The notes under the pieces: model-generated
What the model saw: the letters and a program-made list of their open reading frames with translations, nothing else
What the model was told of the DNA's origin: nothing
Database searches by the model: none
Shown here: positions 15,465-23,884 of the stretch, one piece after another
Numbering within the stretch: position 1 is the stretch's first letter
Layout of the letters: the number at the start of each line of letters is the position of its first letter
Made by a program: the position numbers and the translations under genes
Assembly: GCF_014841615.1 (NCBI RefSeq)
Contig: NZ_JACYUG010000004.1
Span: 62,001 to 126,000, forward strand
DNA: 64,000 nucleotides
Reading direction: 5' to 3'
DNA from: Sphingomonas sp. CFBP 8760
GTDB taxonomy: Bacteria > Pseudomonadota > Alphaproteobacteria > Sphingomonadales > Sphingomonadaceae

Positions 15465-17564
15465 CTAGATCCGCTCCACCGCGTTTACCGCGTCGAGCGC
15501 GCGCAGTGCGGCGATCAGGCGCATCAGTTGCTGGACGTCGTGGACCTCCACGTCGATCATGTTGGTGTGGAAGCGCATGTCGCGGGTGTCGAGCCGCAGG
15601 TTGATGATGTTCGCCTTGTGCTGGCCGATCACCGTCGCCAGCAGGCCGAGCACGCCGGGTTCGTTCTTCACCGTGACGGAGATGCGTGCCACCGCGCCCT
15701 CGGTCCGTTCGCCCCACGACACATCGACCCAGTCGGTTTCCTCATCCGACCGGTCGGCCAGGTCGGCGAGGACCGCGCAGTCGATCGAATGGACCTCGAT
15801 CCCCGCATCGGGGCGGCGCAGGCCGACGATGCGGTCGCCCGGTACCGGATGGCAGCAATGCGCGAGGTCGTAGGCGACGCCGGGGGTCAGCCCCTTGATC
15901 GACAGCGCGCTGGACTGCGGCGCCAGTGCGGCCATGTCCGCGCCCGCCGATCCCGGCATCAGCGCCTCCATCACATCGGCATCGGACAGGGTGCGCCGCG
16001 CGATCGCGACCATCAGCGCCGCCTCGTCGGGCAGTTTCAGCCGTTTCAGCGCATGGCCCATCGCATCCGGCCCGAGCGGGGCGGGCAGGCGGGCGGCGAT
16101 CCCCTCGTACAGCTTGCTGCCCAGCGCGACCTGTTCGGCGCGTTCGGCCTGACGCAGGTGGCGGCGGATCGCGGCCAGCGCCTTGCCGGTGACCGCGACG
16201 TTCAGCCAGCCGGGTTGCGGGGTCTGTCCGGCGGAGCGCAGTATCTGCACCTGATCGCCATTCTCGATCACGGTCGACAGCGGCACGACGCGGCCGTTGA
16301 TCTTGGCGCCGACCGCCTGATCGCCCAGATCGGTATGGACCGCATAGGAGAAGTCGATCGGGGTCGCGCCCTTGGGCAACTGGATCAGTTCGCCCTTTGG
16401 CGTGAAGGCGAAGATGCGATCCTGATACATCGCCATGCGGGTGTGTTCGAGCAGTTCCTCCGGCGTGTCAGCGGTGTCGAGGATCTCGACCAGGTCGCGG
16501 ATCCAGCTGACCTGCGCATCATGCCGGGTCGCCTGCTTGTAGCTCCAGTGCGCGGCCAGCCCGAAATCGGCCTCCGCATGCATCGCGTCGGTCCTGATCT
16601 GGATTTCAACGCGGGTCTGCTCGGCGGTGATGATCGTAGTGTGGAGCGAGCGATAGCCGTTGCGTTTCGGGGTGGAGATGTAATCCTTGAACCGCCCCGG
16701 CACCATCGGCCAGCGGCGGTGGATCACGCCCAGCGCGCGGTAGCAATCCTCCTCGGTCGGCACGATCGCGCGGAACGCCATCACGTCGGACAGCTGTTCG
16801 AAGCTGATGTGCCGCTCGTTCATCTTGCGGAAGATCGAATAGGGATGCTTTTCGCGCCCCGTCACGCTCGAATCGATCCCGGCGCGTTGCAGCAGCAGGT
16901 TCACGCCCGACGCGATCCGCGCGATCCGGTCGCCCCCGCCCAGCTTCAGCTGTTCGAGCCGGCGGGCGATGCTCTCATACGCCTCCGGTTCGAGCTGCTG
17001 GAAGGCGAGCGTCTGCATCTCCTTCATGAACTCGTACATCCCCACCCGTTCGGCGAGGGGGGCGTAGATATCCATCGTCTCGCGCGCGATCCGCCGCCGC
17101 TTCTCCGGCTTGGCGATGTGATGCAGCGTCCGCATGTTGTGGAGGCGATCGGCCAGCTTCACCAGCAGCACGCGGATATCGTCCGACATGGCGAGCAGGA
17201 ACTTGCGCAGGTTCTCCGCCGCGCGCTCGTTGTCGGTCTGCGCCTCGATCCGCGACAGCTTGGTCACGCCGTCCACCAGCCGCGCGACGTTGGCGCCGAA
17301 CAGTCGCTCGATCTCCTCCGGCGTCGCCACCGTATCCTCGACGGTGTCGTGGAGGATCGCGGTGGCGATCGTCTCGTCGTCCAGCCTGAGGTCGGTTAGG
17401 ATGCCGGCCACCTCGATCGGGTGGCTGAAATAGGGATCGCCGGATGCGCGCTTCTGCGACCCGTGCGCGTGCATCGAGAAGACATAGGCGCGGTTCAGCA
17501 GCGCCTCGTCGGCGTCGGGATCGTAGTCCAGGACCCGATCGACCAGTTCATATTGCCTGAGCAC
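15465..17564 (-). CDS. rsh: Bifunctional (p)ppGpp synthetase/hydrolase (Rsh)
   Basis: 699 residues with the full long-RSH layout: HD hydrolase domain (HAHGSQKRASGDPYFSHPIE and HDTVEDT, about 30-160), RelA/SpoT synthetase domain (KRNGYRSLHTTI and RTDAMHAEADFGLAAHW, about 240-350), TGS domain (FTPKGELIQLPKGATPIDFSY, near 395), a helical/zinc-finger linker (CCHPVPGDRIVG) and a C-terminal ACT domain. The hydrolase HD and HDTVEDT residues are intact and the synthetase EAD motif is present, so both activities are expected. It controls the stringent response in the cytoplasm. Most alphaproteobacteria have one such gene. The stop faces the REP-like repeat. Confidence 0.93.
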   Translation of the reverse strand: MLRQYELVDRVLDYDPDADEALLNRAYVFSMHAHGSQKRASGDPYFSHPIEVAGILTDLRLDDETIATAILHDTVEDTVATPEEIERLFGANVARLVDGVTKLSRIEAQTDNERAAENLRKFLLAMSDDIRVLLVKLADRLHNMRTLHHIAKPEKRRRIARETMDIYAPLAERVGMYEFMKEMQTLAFQQLEPEAYESIARRLEQLKLGGGDRIARIASGVNLLLQRAGIDSSVTGREKHPYSIFRKMNERHISFEQLSDVMAFRAIVPTEEDCYRALGVIHRRWPMVPGRFKDYISTPKRNGYRSLHTTIITAEQTRVEIQIRTDAMHAEADFGLAAHWSYKQATRHDAQVSWIRDLVEILDTADTPEELLEHTRMAMYQDRIFAFTPKGELIQLPKGATPIDFSYAVHTDLGDQAVGAKINGRVVPLSTVIENGDQVQILRSAGQTPQPGWLNVAVTGKALAAIRRHLRQAERAEQVALGSKLYEGIAARLPAPLGPDAMGHALKRLKLPDEAALMVAIARRTLSDADVMEALMPGSAGADMAALAPQSSALSIKGLTPGVAYDLAHCCHPVPGDRIVGLRRPDAGIEVHSIDCAVLADLADRSDEETDWVDVSWGERTEGAVARISVTVKNEPGVLGLLATVIGQHKANIINLRLDTRDMRFHTNMIDVEVHDVQQLMRLIAALRALDAVNAVERI

Positions 17565-17632
17565 TTACCCTAGATGGCGGGTGCGTGCGCTGTTTTGCAA
17601 CATAATTGATCCGCTTGGTGCAATCGGCTGCG

Positions 17633-18757
17633 TCAATCGTCCGTCACGACGGGATCGGCGGGCGCGGGGGCCTTGGCCTTCATGACGAAATGGATGCGTT
17701 CGACGCAGCCGACATGGCCGGTCGCGGACACCGGCTTGCGCGCGCCGCGCAACAGCCGCAGCGCCTCCATGCCGAAATCGGCGCCGGGTTCGCTGGCGAC
17801 GACGCGGACATTGCCGATATCGCCCCATGGCGCGACGTCGAAGGCGACGACCGCCCAGCCCTCGATCGCGCGACGATGCCATGGCTGGGGATAGATCGGC
17901 GCCGGGCGATAGCTCCAGTCGCCGGCCGGGCACCGGTTCGCCGTGTCGACGGTCCCGACCCGGTCGGGCAGCGGCGGGGCCGCGATCGTCGCCGGGTTCT
18001 GCCAATAGGGATAGAGGCATCCCGCCCGCGCGCCCGGCGTGAAGCGCGACGCCGCCACCGCCTTCACCGAGGCCGTATCGAGCGCGGGGTTGCCGGTGCC
18101 GCCGACGGTACGGACCCTGATCGGCCGGCCACGCGCATCGAGGTCGTAGCCGACCATCGACCAGCCCCGCACCCCCGGCGTCGGCGGGAATGCGAGGAAA
18201 TTGGGATAGGCGCGCAGCAGGATGCGCGGGGGCGGATCGGTACGGCAACTGGTGCCGACGGGCATGATCCGGTCCCAGCCGGCGCGGGGCAGCGCCCCCG
18301 TCATGGGGGTGATGCTGTAGGACATCAGATCGGCGACCGGCGCCTCGGCCAGCGGCGTCGACCTTGTGGTATAGGTGATCGCGCAATCGGCCCGCGCCAC
18401 CCCGGCGGGAAAGCGCGATGCGGCGAGCGACGGGGCGATATCCTCCGTCTGGATATTATAGCCGCCGACGTCCCTCGCGATCGACAAGGGCCGGCCGGCG
18501 GCGTCGATCCGGAAGCGATAGGTGACGGTGCGGGTACCGTCGGCGCCCGACCAGGCCAGCGAGGTGAGCGGCCGCCGCATCGCCACCGGTGCCACCGTCA
18601 TCCCGTCGCACGCCACCGTGCCCGGCATCCAGGCGAACAGGGTCCGGGCCGCGCCCACGGGTTGCGTCGAGACGATCGGCGGCGGGACATATGCGGCAGG
18701 GCGCGCGGGGGCGGCAAGCTGGGCGGCGGCCACCGCGGCGGACAGGACGGCGATCAT
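17633..18757 (-). CDS. Secreted protein with TonB C-terminal-like domains
   Basis: 374 residues beginning with a short signal peptide (MIAVLSAAVAAAQLAAPARP). The C-terminal part, YPQPWHRRAIEGWAVVAFDV with GDIGNVRVVASEPG after it, has the TonB-C fold pattern, and similar beta-rich stretches precede it twice (about 60-110 and 160-235, GWSMVGYDLDARGRPIRVRT), so the protein looks like three degenerate TonB-C-like units in a row. There is no N-terminal anchor helix and Pro-rich span as in true TonB, so it is probably a periplasmic protein rather than an energy transducer. Several Cys residues may form disulfides. Role unknown. Confidence 0.65.
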   Translation of the reverse strand: MIAVLSAAVAAAQLAAPARPAAYVPPPIVSTQPVGAARTLFAWMPGTVACDGMTVAPVAMRRPLTSLAWSGADGTRTVTYRFRIDAAGRPLSIARDVGGYNIQTEDIAPSLAASRFPAGVARADCAITYTTRSTPLAEAPVADLMSYSITPMTGALPRAGWDRIMPVGTSCRTDPPPRILLRAYPNFLAFPPTPGVRGWSMVGYDLDARGRPIRVRTVGGTGNPALDTASVKAVAASRFTPGARAGCLYPYWQNPATIAAPPLPDRVGTVDTANRCPAGDWSYRPAPIYPQPWHRRAIEGWAVVAFDVAPWGDIGNVRVVASEPGADFGMEALRLLRGARKPVSATGHVGCVERIHFVMKAKAPAPADPVVTDD

Positions 18758-18794
18758 GCACGGCAGGATGACCCCCGTTCATGACCGGCGCAAG

Positions 18795-19064
18795 TCAGCC
18801 GGCGGGCGCGACCCCGTCGGCAGGCCGCTCGTCCGGGGCGGCGGGGCGGCGGCCCCAATGCACCAGCGACCATGCGCGTTCGTGGAAATAGAACAGCGCG
18901 ATCTTGGTGACGACCTCGGTCCCGGCGATCGATCCGGCGATCTTCGCATCACCCCCGGTGAACAGCAGGCCGAGGACGAAGGTGTCGATCGACCCCACCG
19001 TCCGCCACGACACCGCCTTCACCAGCGAGCGCGGGTGGCTTTCCAGACCGTTGAACAGGAACAT
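18795..19064 (-). CDS. DUF2061 membrane protein
   Basis: 89 residues. SLVKAVSWRTVGSIDTFVLG and TEVVTKIALFYFHERAW are the defining pieces of DUF2061, a two-helix inner-membrane protein family that ends with the FYFHER motif. The reverse strand has GAGGAG about 8 nt before the ATG. Function is unknown; members are sometimes found next to sulfate/adenylylsulfate genes, but nothing of that kind is here. The C-terminal 20 residues are Pro/Ala-rich. Confidence 0.8.
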   Translation of the reverse strand: MFLFNGLESHPRSLVKAVSWRTVGSIDTFVLGLLFTGGDAKIAGSIAGTEVVTKIALFYFHERAWSLVHWGRRPAAPDERPADGVAPAG

Positions 19065-19196
19065 CGGGGCGTCTCCTCAACATCGGCCGATAGGGCGGGA
19101 GTGAAGGCGAGGCGAACAATGCCGGCGAGGGGGCGGCCAAGATAAACCATCGCGCGGGCGTGGGTCTCGGGGATGAGCGATACCGACTCCGCTGAT

Positions 19197-19276
19197 CCCG
19201 TCGTTGCGAGCGTAGCGAAGCGATCCGGGGCGTCATGCGCGCTTGACCCTGGATTGCTTCGCTACGCCCGCAACGA
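19197..19276. repeat. Palindromic intergenic repeat (REP-like), second full copy
   Basis: Arms TCGTTGCGAGCGTAGCGAAG... (19201-19226) and the inverted ...CTACGCCCGCAACGA (19251-19276) match with two mismatches over 26 bp around a 24-bp spacer. It shares the GCGAGCGxAGCGAAGC core with the copy at 15356. It lies in the 260-bp gap between the aminotransferase gene and the DUF2061 gene; the rest of that gap shows nothing else. Confidence 0.75.
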
Positions 19277-19324
19277 TGAAAGGGGACGAAAGGAATTATC
19301 GTCTCGGCGCGATGATGGCGGCGC

Positions 19325-20533
19325 TTATCCCGCCCCCTGCGCCGGGGTGTTGACCCCCATGGATTGCAGGTAGCGGCGCACGTTGCGCGCGGCCTGGCGC
19401 AGGCGCTGTTCGTTCTCGACCATCGCGATGCGGACGAAACCCTCGCCGTTCTCGCCGTAGCCGACACCGGGGGCGACCGCGACCTTGGCCTCGGTCAGCA
19501 ACTGCTTGGAGAATTCGAGGCTGCCGAGATGCGCGAGCGCGGGCGGCAGCGGCGCCCAGGCGAACATCGACGCGCGCGGGGCGGGAATGTCCCAGCCCGC
19601 GCGGCCGAAGCTTTCGACCAGCACGTCGCGGCGCTTGTGATAGAGCAGGCGGTTCTTCTCGACGATGTCCTGCGGGCCGTTCAGCGCGGCGCAGGCGGCG
19701 GCCTGGATCGGGGTGAACGCGCCGTAATCGAGATAGGACTTCACCCGCGTCATCGCCGCGATCAGCTTCGCGTTGCCGACCGCGAAACCGATCCGCCAGC
19801 CGGCCATGCTGTACGTCTTGGATAGCGAGGTGAATTCCACCGCCACGTCCTTGCCGCCCTTGGCCTGCAGGATCGAGACGGTCGGCTTGCCGTCGTAATA
19901 GAGTTCGGAATAGGCGAGGTCGGACAGGATCCACAGCCCCTGATCCTTCGCGAACGCGACGAGGCGTTCGTAGAAGGCGAGGTCGACCGTCTCGGCGGTC
20001 GGGTTGGACGGATAGTTCACCACCAGCACCGACGGGCGCGGGATGGTGAATTCCATCGCCCGCTTCAGGCTTTCGAAATACGCCTCGTCCGGGGTGGTCG
20101 GCACCGCGCGGATCGTGGCGCCGGCGATGATGAACCCGAAGGTGTGGATCGGATAGCTGGGGTTGGGTGCCAGCACCACGTCGCCCGGTGCGGTGATCGC
20201 GGTCGCGAGGCTGGCCAGCCCCTCCTTCGACCCCATCGTCACCACCACCTCGGTTTCGGGGTCGAGATCGACGCCGAAGCGGCGGCCGTAATAATTGGCC
20301 TGCGCGCGGCGGAGGCCGGGAATCCCCTTGGATTGGGAATAGCCGTGCGCATCGGGCTTCCGCGTCACCTCGATCAGTTTCTCGATGACGTGGTCGGGCG
20401 GCGGCAGGTCGGGATTGCCCATGCCCAGATCGATGATGTCCTCGCCCCCCGCGCGCGCCGCGGCCCGCATCGCGTTGACTTCGGCGATGACATAGGGCGG
20501 CAGGCGCTTGATGCGGTAGAAGTCGTCGGACAT
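19325..20533 (-). CDS. alaC: Aminotransferase class I/II, AlaC type
   Basis: 402 residues of a fold-type I PLP aminotransferase. Markers are DLGMGNPDLPPPDHVI near the N-terminus, APNPSYPIHTFGF, NYPSNPTAETVD (substrate/PLP Asn), and SLSKTYSMAGWRIGFAVGN, where the Lys of SLSK forms the Schiff base. This closely follows the AlaC/YfdZ group, which makes alanine from pyruvate and glutamate; related enzymes use LL-diaminopimelate or methionine. The alanine role is the best family inference. The start is ATG 20533. The 5' end faces the divergent PHA synthase gene across 128 bp. Confidence 0.85.
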   Translation of the reverse strand: MSDDFYRIKRLPPYVIAEVNAMRAAARAGGEDIIDLGMGNPDLPPPDHVIEKLIEVTRKPDAHGYSQSKGIPGLRRAQANYYGRRFGVDLDPETEVVVTMGSKEGLASLATAITAPGDVVLAPNPSYPIHTFGFIIAGATIRAVPTTPDEAYFESLKRAMEFTIPRPSVLVVNYPSNPTAETVDLAFYERLVAFAKDQGLWILSDLAYSELYYDGKPTVSILQAKGGKDVAVEFTSLSKTYSMAGWRIGFAVGNAKLIAAMTRVKSYLDYGAFTPIQAAACAALNGPQDIVEKNRLLYHKRRDVLVESFGRAGWDIPAPRASMFAWAPLPPALAHLGSLEFSKQLLTEAKVAVAPGVGYGENGEGFVRIAMVENEQRLRQAARNVRRYLQSMGVNTPAQGAG

Positions 20534-20661
20534 GGTTCACCTTCTTCGTGAGCCCCGCCTCCTACGCCCGAAAGTCGTCCTGTGAAAGCGACCGGGTGAA
20601 AGCGAGTGTAGGCGCGCGCGCCCGACTGGGTTAAACCCCTGGCATCAGTGAAGAGGATGCC

Positions 20662-22374
20662 ATGGCCGACCAGACCGACGCCGCTGCCGGGGCCGCCGCC
20701 CCCAGCCTCGACGAGATGCAGCACTGGACGTGGGTGATGGGCCGCGCGCAGCAGATGATGATGGAACAGGGCATGGCGGCGATGCCGGTGGTGCCCGGCC
20801 TGAACGATCCCGCCACGCTGGAGCGGGTGCGCGATTTCTGGGCGGACAGCCTGACGCTGTGGACCCGGTTCCTGTCGCCGGGTGCCGCCGCCGCCCCGGC
20901 CCCGCCGCCATCGGACAAGCGGTTCCGCGCGCCGGCGTGGCGCGAGCCGGTGTTCGACATGGTCCGCCAGAGCTACGAGACGATCGCCGACCACATGCTG
21001 CGCCAGGTCGACGCGGTGACGGGGGTGGAGCCCAAGCAGCGCGAGCAGCTGCGCTTCGCCACCCAGACCTTCGTCGATGCGATGAGCCCGACCAACTTCG
21101 CATGGACCAACCCGGAGGTGATCGAGAAGACGATCGAGACGCGCGGCGACAATCTGCTGAAGGGGTTGCAGAACATGCTCGCCGATATCGGGCGCGGGCA
21201 GTTGACGCATACCGACGGCACCTCGTTCGAACTGGGCCGCAACCTGGCGATGACCCCGGGGCAGGTGGTGAAGCGCACCGACCTGTTCGAACTGATCCAG
21301 TACACGCCGGTCACGCCGCAGGTGCTGGCGACGCCGCTCATCATCTTCCCGCCATGGATCAACCGGTTCTACATCCTCGACCTGACACCGGAGAAGAGCT
21401 TCATCCGCTGGGCGGTGGAGCAGGGGATCACCGTGTTCATGGTGTCGTGGCGCTCCGCTGACGCCAGCATGAAGGATGTGGCGTGGGACGATTACGTCCG
21501 TGCGCAGCTCGACGCGATCGATACCGTGCGCGACCTGCTGGACGTGCCGGCGGTGCATGCGATCGGCTATTGCGTCGCGGGCACCACGCTGGCGGCGACG
21601 CTGGCGGTGCTGGCCGCGCGCGGGCAGGCGGACCGGGTGGCCAGCGCCACCTTCTTCACCGCGCAGGTGGATTTCGCGGCGGCGGGCGATTTGCTCCACT
21701 TCGTCGACGACGAGCAGTTGAAGATGGTGGAGAAGCTGTCACCCGACGGGTTCCTCGACGGCCGCTACATGGCGATGACGTTCAACCTGCTGCGCGGGCG
21801 CGACCTGATCTGGAACTACGTCACCAACAATTATCTGCTGGGCAAGGATTATGCCCCGTTCGACCTGCTGCACTGGAACGGGGACACCACCAACCTGCCG
21901 TCGCGCTGGCACCTGTCGTACCTGACCGACCTGTACCGCGACAACCGGCTGGTGCAGCCGGGGGCGATGACGGTGGACGGCACGCCGCTGGACCTGTCGA
22001 TCGTCCGCACCCCCAGCTATGTGCAGGCGGGGCGCGAGGATCATATCGCCCCGGCCGAAAGCGTGTGGAAGCTGACGCATCACTTCGCCGGCCCGCTGAA
22101 GTTCGTACTCGCCGGATCGGGGCATATCGCCGGCGTCGTCAATCCGCCCTCGGCGGGCAAATACCAGTATTGGACGGGCGATTCGGGGGCGGCCTCGCTC
22201 GCCGACTTCGTGGCCGGCGCGACCGAGACGAAGGGGAGCTGGTGGCCGGACTGGCGCGGCTGGCTGGACGAACGCGGCGCGGAGACGGTCGAGGCGGTGG
22301 GCGCCCGCGTCCCCGGCGACGGGAAATTGCCCGCGATCGAACCGGCGCCGGGGTTGTACGTCAGGACGCGCTGA
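20662..22374 (+). CDS. phaC: Class I poly(3-hydroxyalkanoate) synthase
   Basis: 570 residues. The N-terminal helical domain is followed by the alpha/beta-hydrolase core: PPWINRFYILDLTPEKSFI and the lipase-like box GYCVAG with the nucleophile Cys304; Asp460 (REDHIAP) and His488 (SGHIAG) complete the triad. It polymerises 3-hydroxyacyl-CoA into PHA on the granule surface. Length and the single-gene form (no PhaE/PhaR subunit) fit class I. The usual GxCxG box has Ala in its last place (GYCVAG), which I believe recurs in sphingomonad enzymes. It is followed by a phasin gene; no PhaA, PhaB or PhaR gene is in view. Confidence 0.92.
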   Translation: MADQTDAAAGAAAPSLDEMQHWTWVMGRAQQMMMEQGMAAMPVVPGLNDPATLERVRDFWADSLTLWTRFLSPGAAAAPAPPPSDKRFRAPAWREPVFDMVRQSYETIADHMLRQVDAVTGVEPKQREQLRFATQTFVDAMSPTNFAWTNPEVIEKTIETRGDNLLKGLQNMLADIGRGQLTHTDGTSFELGRNLAMTPGQVVKRTDLFELIQYTPVTPQVLATPLIIFPPWINRFYILDLTPEKSFIRWAVEQGITVFMVSWRSADASMKDVAWDDYVRAQLDAIDTVRDLLDVPAVHAIGYCVAGTTLAATLAVLAARGQADRVASATFFTAQVDFAAAGDLLHFVDDEQLKMVEKLSPDGFLDGRYMAMTFNLLRGRDLIWNYVTNNYLLGKDYAPFDLLHWNGDTTNLPSRWHLSYLTDLYRDNRLVQPGAMTVDGTPLDLSIVRTPSYVQAGREDHIAPAESVWKLTHHFAGPLKFVLAGSGHIAGVVNPPSAGKYQYWTGDSGAASLADFVAGATETKGSWWPDWRGWLDERGAETVEAVGARVPGDGKLPAIEPAPGLYVRTR

Positions 22375-22380
22375 CCATAT

Positions 22381-22446
22381 TTGTTGCGGTGCACAATAAA
22401 TGTTATTGAACCGGGTCGGTCCATCGTTTATTGTGCGCTGCAACAA
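22381..22446. promoter_or_regulatory. Inverted 20-bp operator-like pair before the phasin gene
   Basis: TTGTTGCGGTGCACAATAAA (22381-22400) recurs inverted as TTTATTGTGCGCTGCAACAA (22427-22446), 18 of 20 positions matching, with 26 bp between. Each copy is itself roughly dyadic (TTGTxGC ... GCAxAA-like). The pair fills the space between the phaC stop (22374) and the phasin ribosome site (AAGGAG, 22446-22451). PhaR-type repressors of alphaproteobacteria are known to bind TGC-rich sites before phasin genes, so a PhaR operator is the favoured reading; a long mRNA hairpin is the alternative. Confidence 0.6.
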
Positions 22447-22462
22447 AGGAGTGGAAACGGAC

Positions 22463-23263
22463 ATGGCGACCTATGGTGCCAAGCGGCCTGCGCGCAAGCT
22501 GCCTCCCAAGGCGGTGGCGACACCCCCGAAGGCTGTGACCCCGATTCCGACGGCCGACATGCCTGCCACCGACGCGATGACCGCGGTCGAGGCGGCCCCG
22601 GCGATGCCGCTGACCGACATCGCCGCCGCGCCACTCGCCGCCATTCCCGATCCCGTGCCCGTCACGGTCGCCCCTGCCGAGGCTGAGGCCAAGGTCGAGG
22701 CCGTCGTCGAGCCGGTCGAGCTGATCGCCGAATCCATCGCGCCCGCCGCCGTCACGGTCGAGCCGGTCGCCCACGCCATCACCCCCCCCGCCATCGTCAT
22801 CACGCAGAAGGATAGCATCATGGACGTCAACAACGCCGCCGCCGCCACGACCGAGAAGACCCAGGCATTCTTCGCCGATGCCAGCGACCGTACCCGTGGG
22901 GCGGTCGAGAAGAGCACGAAGTTCTTCCAGGAAGTGACCGAGTTCTCGAAGGGCAATGTCGAGGCGATCGTCGAGTCGTCGAAGATCGCGGCACGCGGTT
23001 TCGAGACGATGGGCCAGGATGCGGCCGCCTATGCCAAGACCTCGTTCGAGAGCGCGTCGGAAGCGATGCGCACGATGGCCACGCTGAAGTCGCCGACCGA
23101 GTTCATGAAGTTCCAGGCCGACTATGTCCGCTCGATGTTCGACTCGATGGTCGCGCACACCTCGCGCGGGACCGAGGCTTCGCTGAAGCTGGCCGGCGAC
23201 GTCGCGCAGCCGATCTCGAACCGCGTTGCGGTGGCGGCCGAGAAGATGAAGGTCGTCGCGTAA
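22463..23263 (+). CDS. phaP: Phasin with long Ala/Pro-rich N-terminal extension
   Basis: 266 residues from ATG 22463 (AAGGAG 11 nt before). Residues 1-118 are Ala/Pro/Val-rich with a Lys/Arg-rich start (AKRPARKLPPKAV). From about 120 the protein is a typical alpha-helical phasin: TEKTQAFFADASDRTRGAVE, FFQEVTEFSKGNVEAIVESS, ESASEAMRTMATLKSPTEFM. Phasins coat PHA granules and control their size, in keeping with the preceding phaC. An internal in-frame ATG at 22820 has AAGGA 7 nt before it and begins exactly at the phasin domain, so a second 147-residue product is possible. A strong terminator follows. Confidence 0.85.
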   Translation: MATYGAKRPARKLPPKAVATPPKAVTPIPTADMPATDAMTAVEAAPAMPLTDIAAAPLAAIPDPVPVTVAPAEAEAKVEAVVEPVELIAESIAPAAVTVEPVAHAITPPAIVITQKDSIMDVNNAAAATTEKTQAFFADASDRTRGAVEKSTKFFQEVTEFSKGNVEAIVESSKIAARGFETMGQDAAAYAKTSFESASEAMRTMATLKSPTEFMKFQADYVRSMFDSMVAHTSRGTEASLKLAGDVAQPISNRVAVAAEKMKVVA

Positions 23264-23291
23264 CAGCGGGGATTACCCATCCGGTCTGAAG

Positions 23292-23326
23292 GGGCGGTCC
23301 GCGATTTAGTCGCGGGCCGCCCTTTT
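23292..23326 (+). terminator. Rho-independent terminator after the phasin gene
   Basis: A 13-bp stem GGGCGGTCCGCGA (23292-23304) / TCGCGGGCCGCCC (23310-23322) with one G-T pair, a 5-nt loop and then TTTT. It lies 28 bp after the phasin stop and marks the end of the PHA transcript. Confidence 0.85.
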
Positions 23327-23392
23327 CCGTATCGGACTTTCCTGTTCACAGGGCTTGCCCCGGGACGACGGCGTGCCATATTTCGGCGACAC

Positions 23393-23803
23393 ATGCCCAG
23401 CCCAGCAAACATCCCCGCGCCGACGCCCGCGATCATGCCTGTGACCATGCCCGCGACCATGATGGCCGAACGTCGCGATGGCGACGGGAACGGCGGCCCC
23501 GACGACGGGACGGGCACCGGCCTCGCCACCAAGACGCGCACCCGCACCAAGCAGCCGACGCCTTACCGCGTGCTGATGCTGAACGACGATTACACGCCGA
23601 TGGAGTTCGTGGTCCTGTGCCTGCAGCGGTTCTTCCGCATGGACATGGACGAGGCGACCCGGGTGATGCTCCATGTCCACCAGCGCGGGGTCGGCGTCTG
23701 CGGCGTCTTCTCCTACGAGGTGGCCGAGACCAAGGTCGGGCAGGTCATGGATTTCGCCCGGCAGAACCAGCATCCGCTGCAATGCACGCTGGAGAAGGCG
23801 TAG
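23393..23803 (+). CDS. clpS: ATP-dependent Clp protease adaptor ClpS
   Basis: 136 residues from ATG 23393. The core [31 protein letters not shown] and SYEVAETKV is the ClpS fold with the N-degron pocket (NDDYTPM and the His-rich turn). ClpS hands N-end rule substrates to ClpAP. The N-terminal 50 residues are Pro/Ala/Met-rich and variable; in-frame ATGs at 23435, 23447, 23459 and 23462 are possible starts and none has a clear ribosome site. clpA is often the neighbour, but here the following gene is on the other strand. Confidence 0.92.
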   Translation: MPSPANIPAPTPAIMPVTMPATMMAERRDGDGNGGPDDGTGTGLATKTRTRTKQPTPYRVLMLNDDYTPMEFVVLCLQRFFRMDMDEATRVMLHVHQRGVGVCGVFSYEVAETKVGQVMDFARQNQHPLQCTLEKA

Positions 23804-23818
23804 GACAGGGCACCTCTA

Positions 23819-23850
23819 CCGTCATTGCGTCGCCACGCTCGCCATGATGG
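23819..23850. repeat. Shortened copy of the REP-like repeat
   Basis: CCGTCATTGCG (23819-23829) and the inverted CGCTCGCCATGATGG (to 23850) keep the outer ends of the repeat family seen at 15356, with the middle deleted. It sits in the 81-bp convergent gap between clpS and the radical SAM gene, the same kind of position as the full copies. Confidence 0.5.
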
Positions 23851-23884
23851 AATGTGACAGCTACCGCCATCGCGATTTGGGTCG

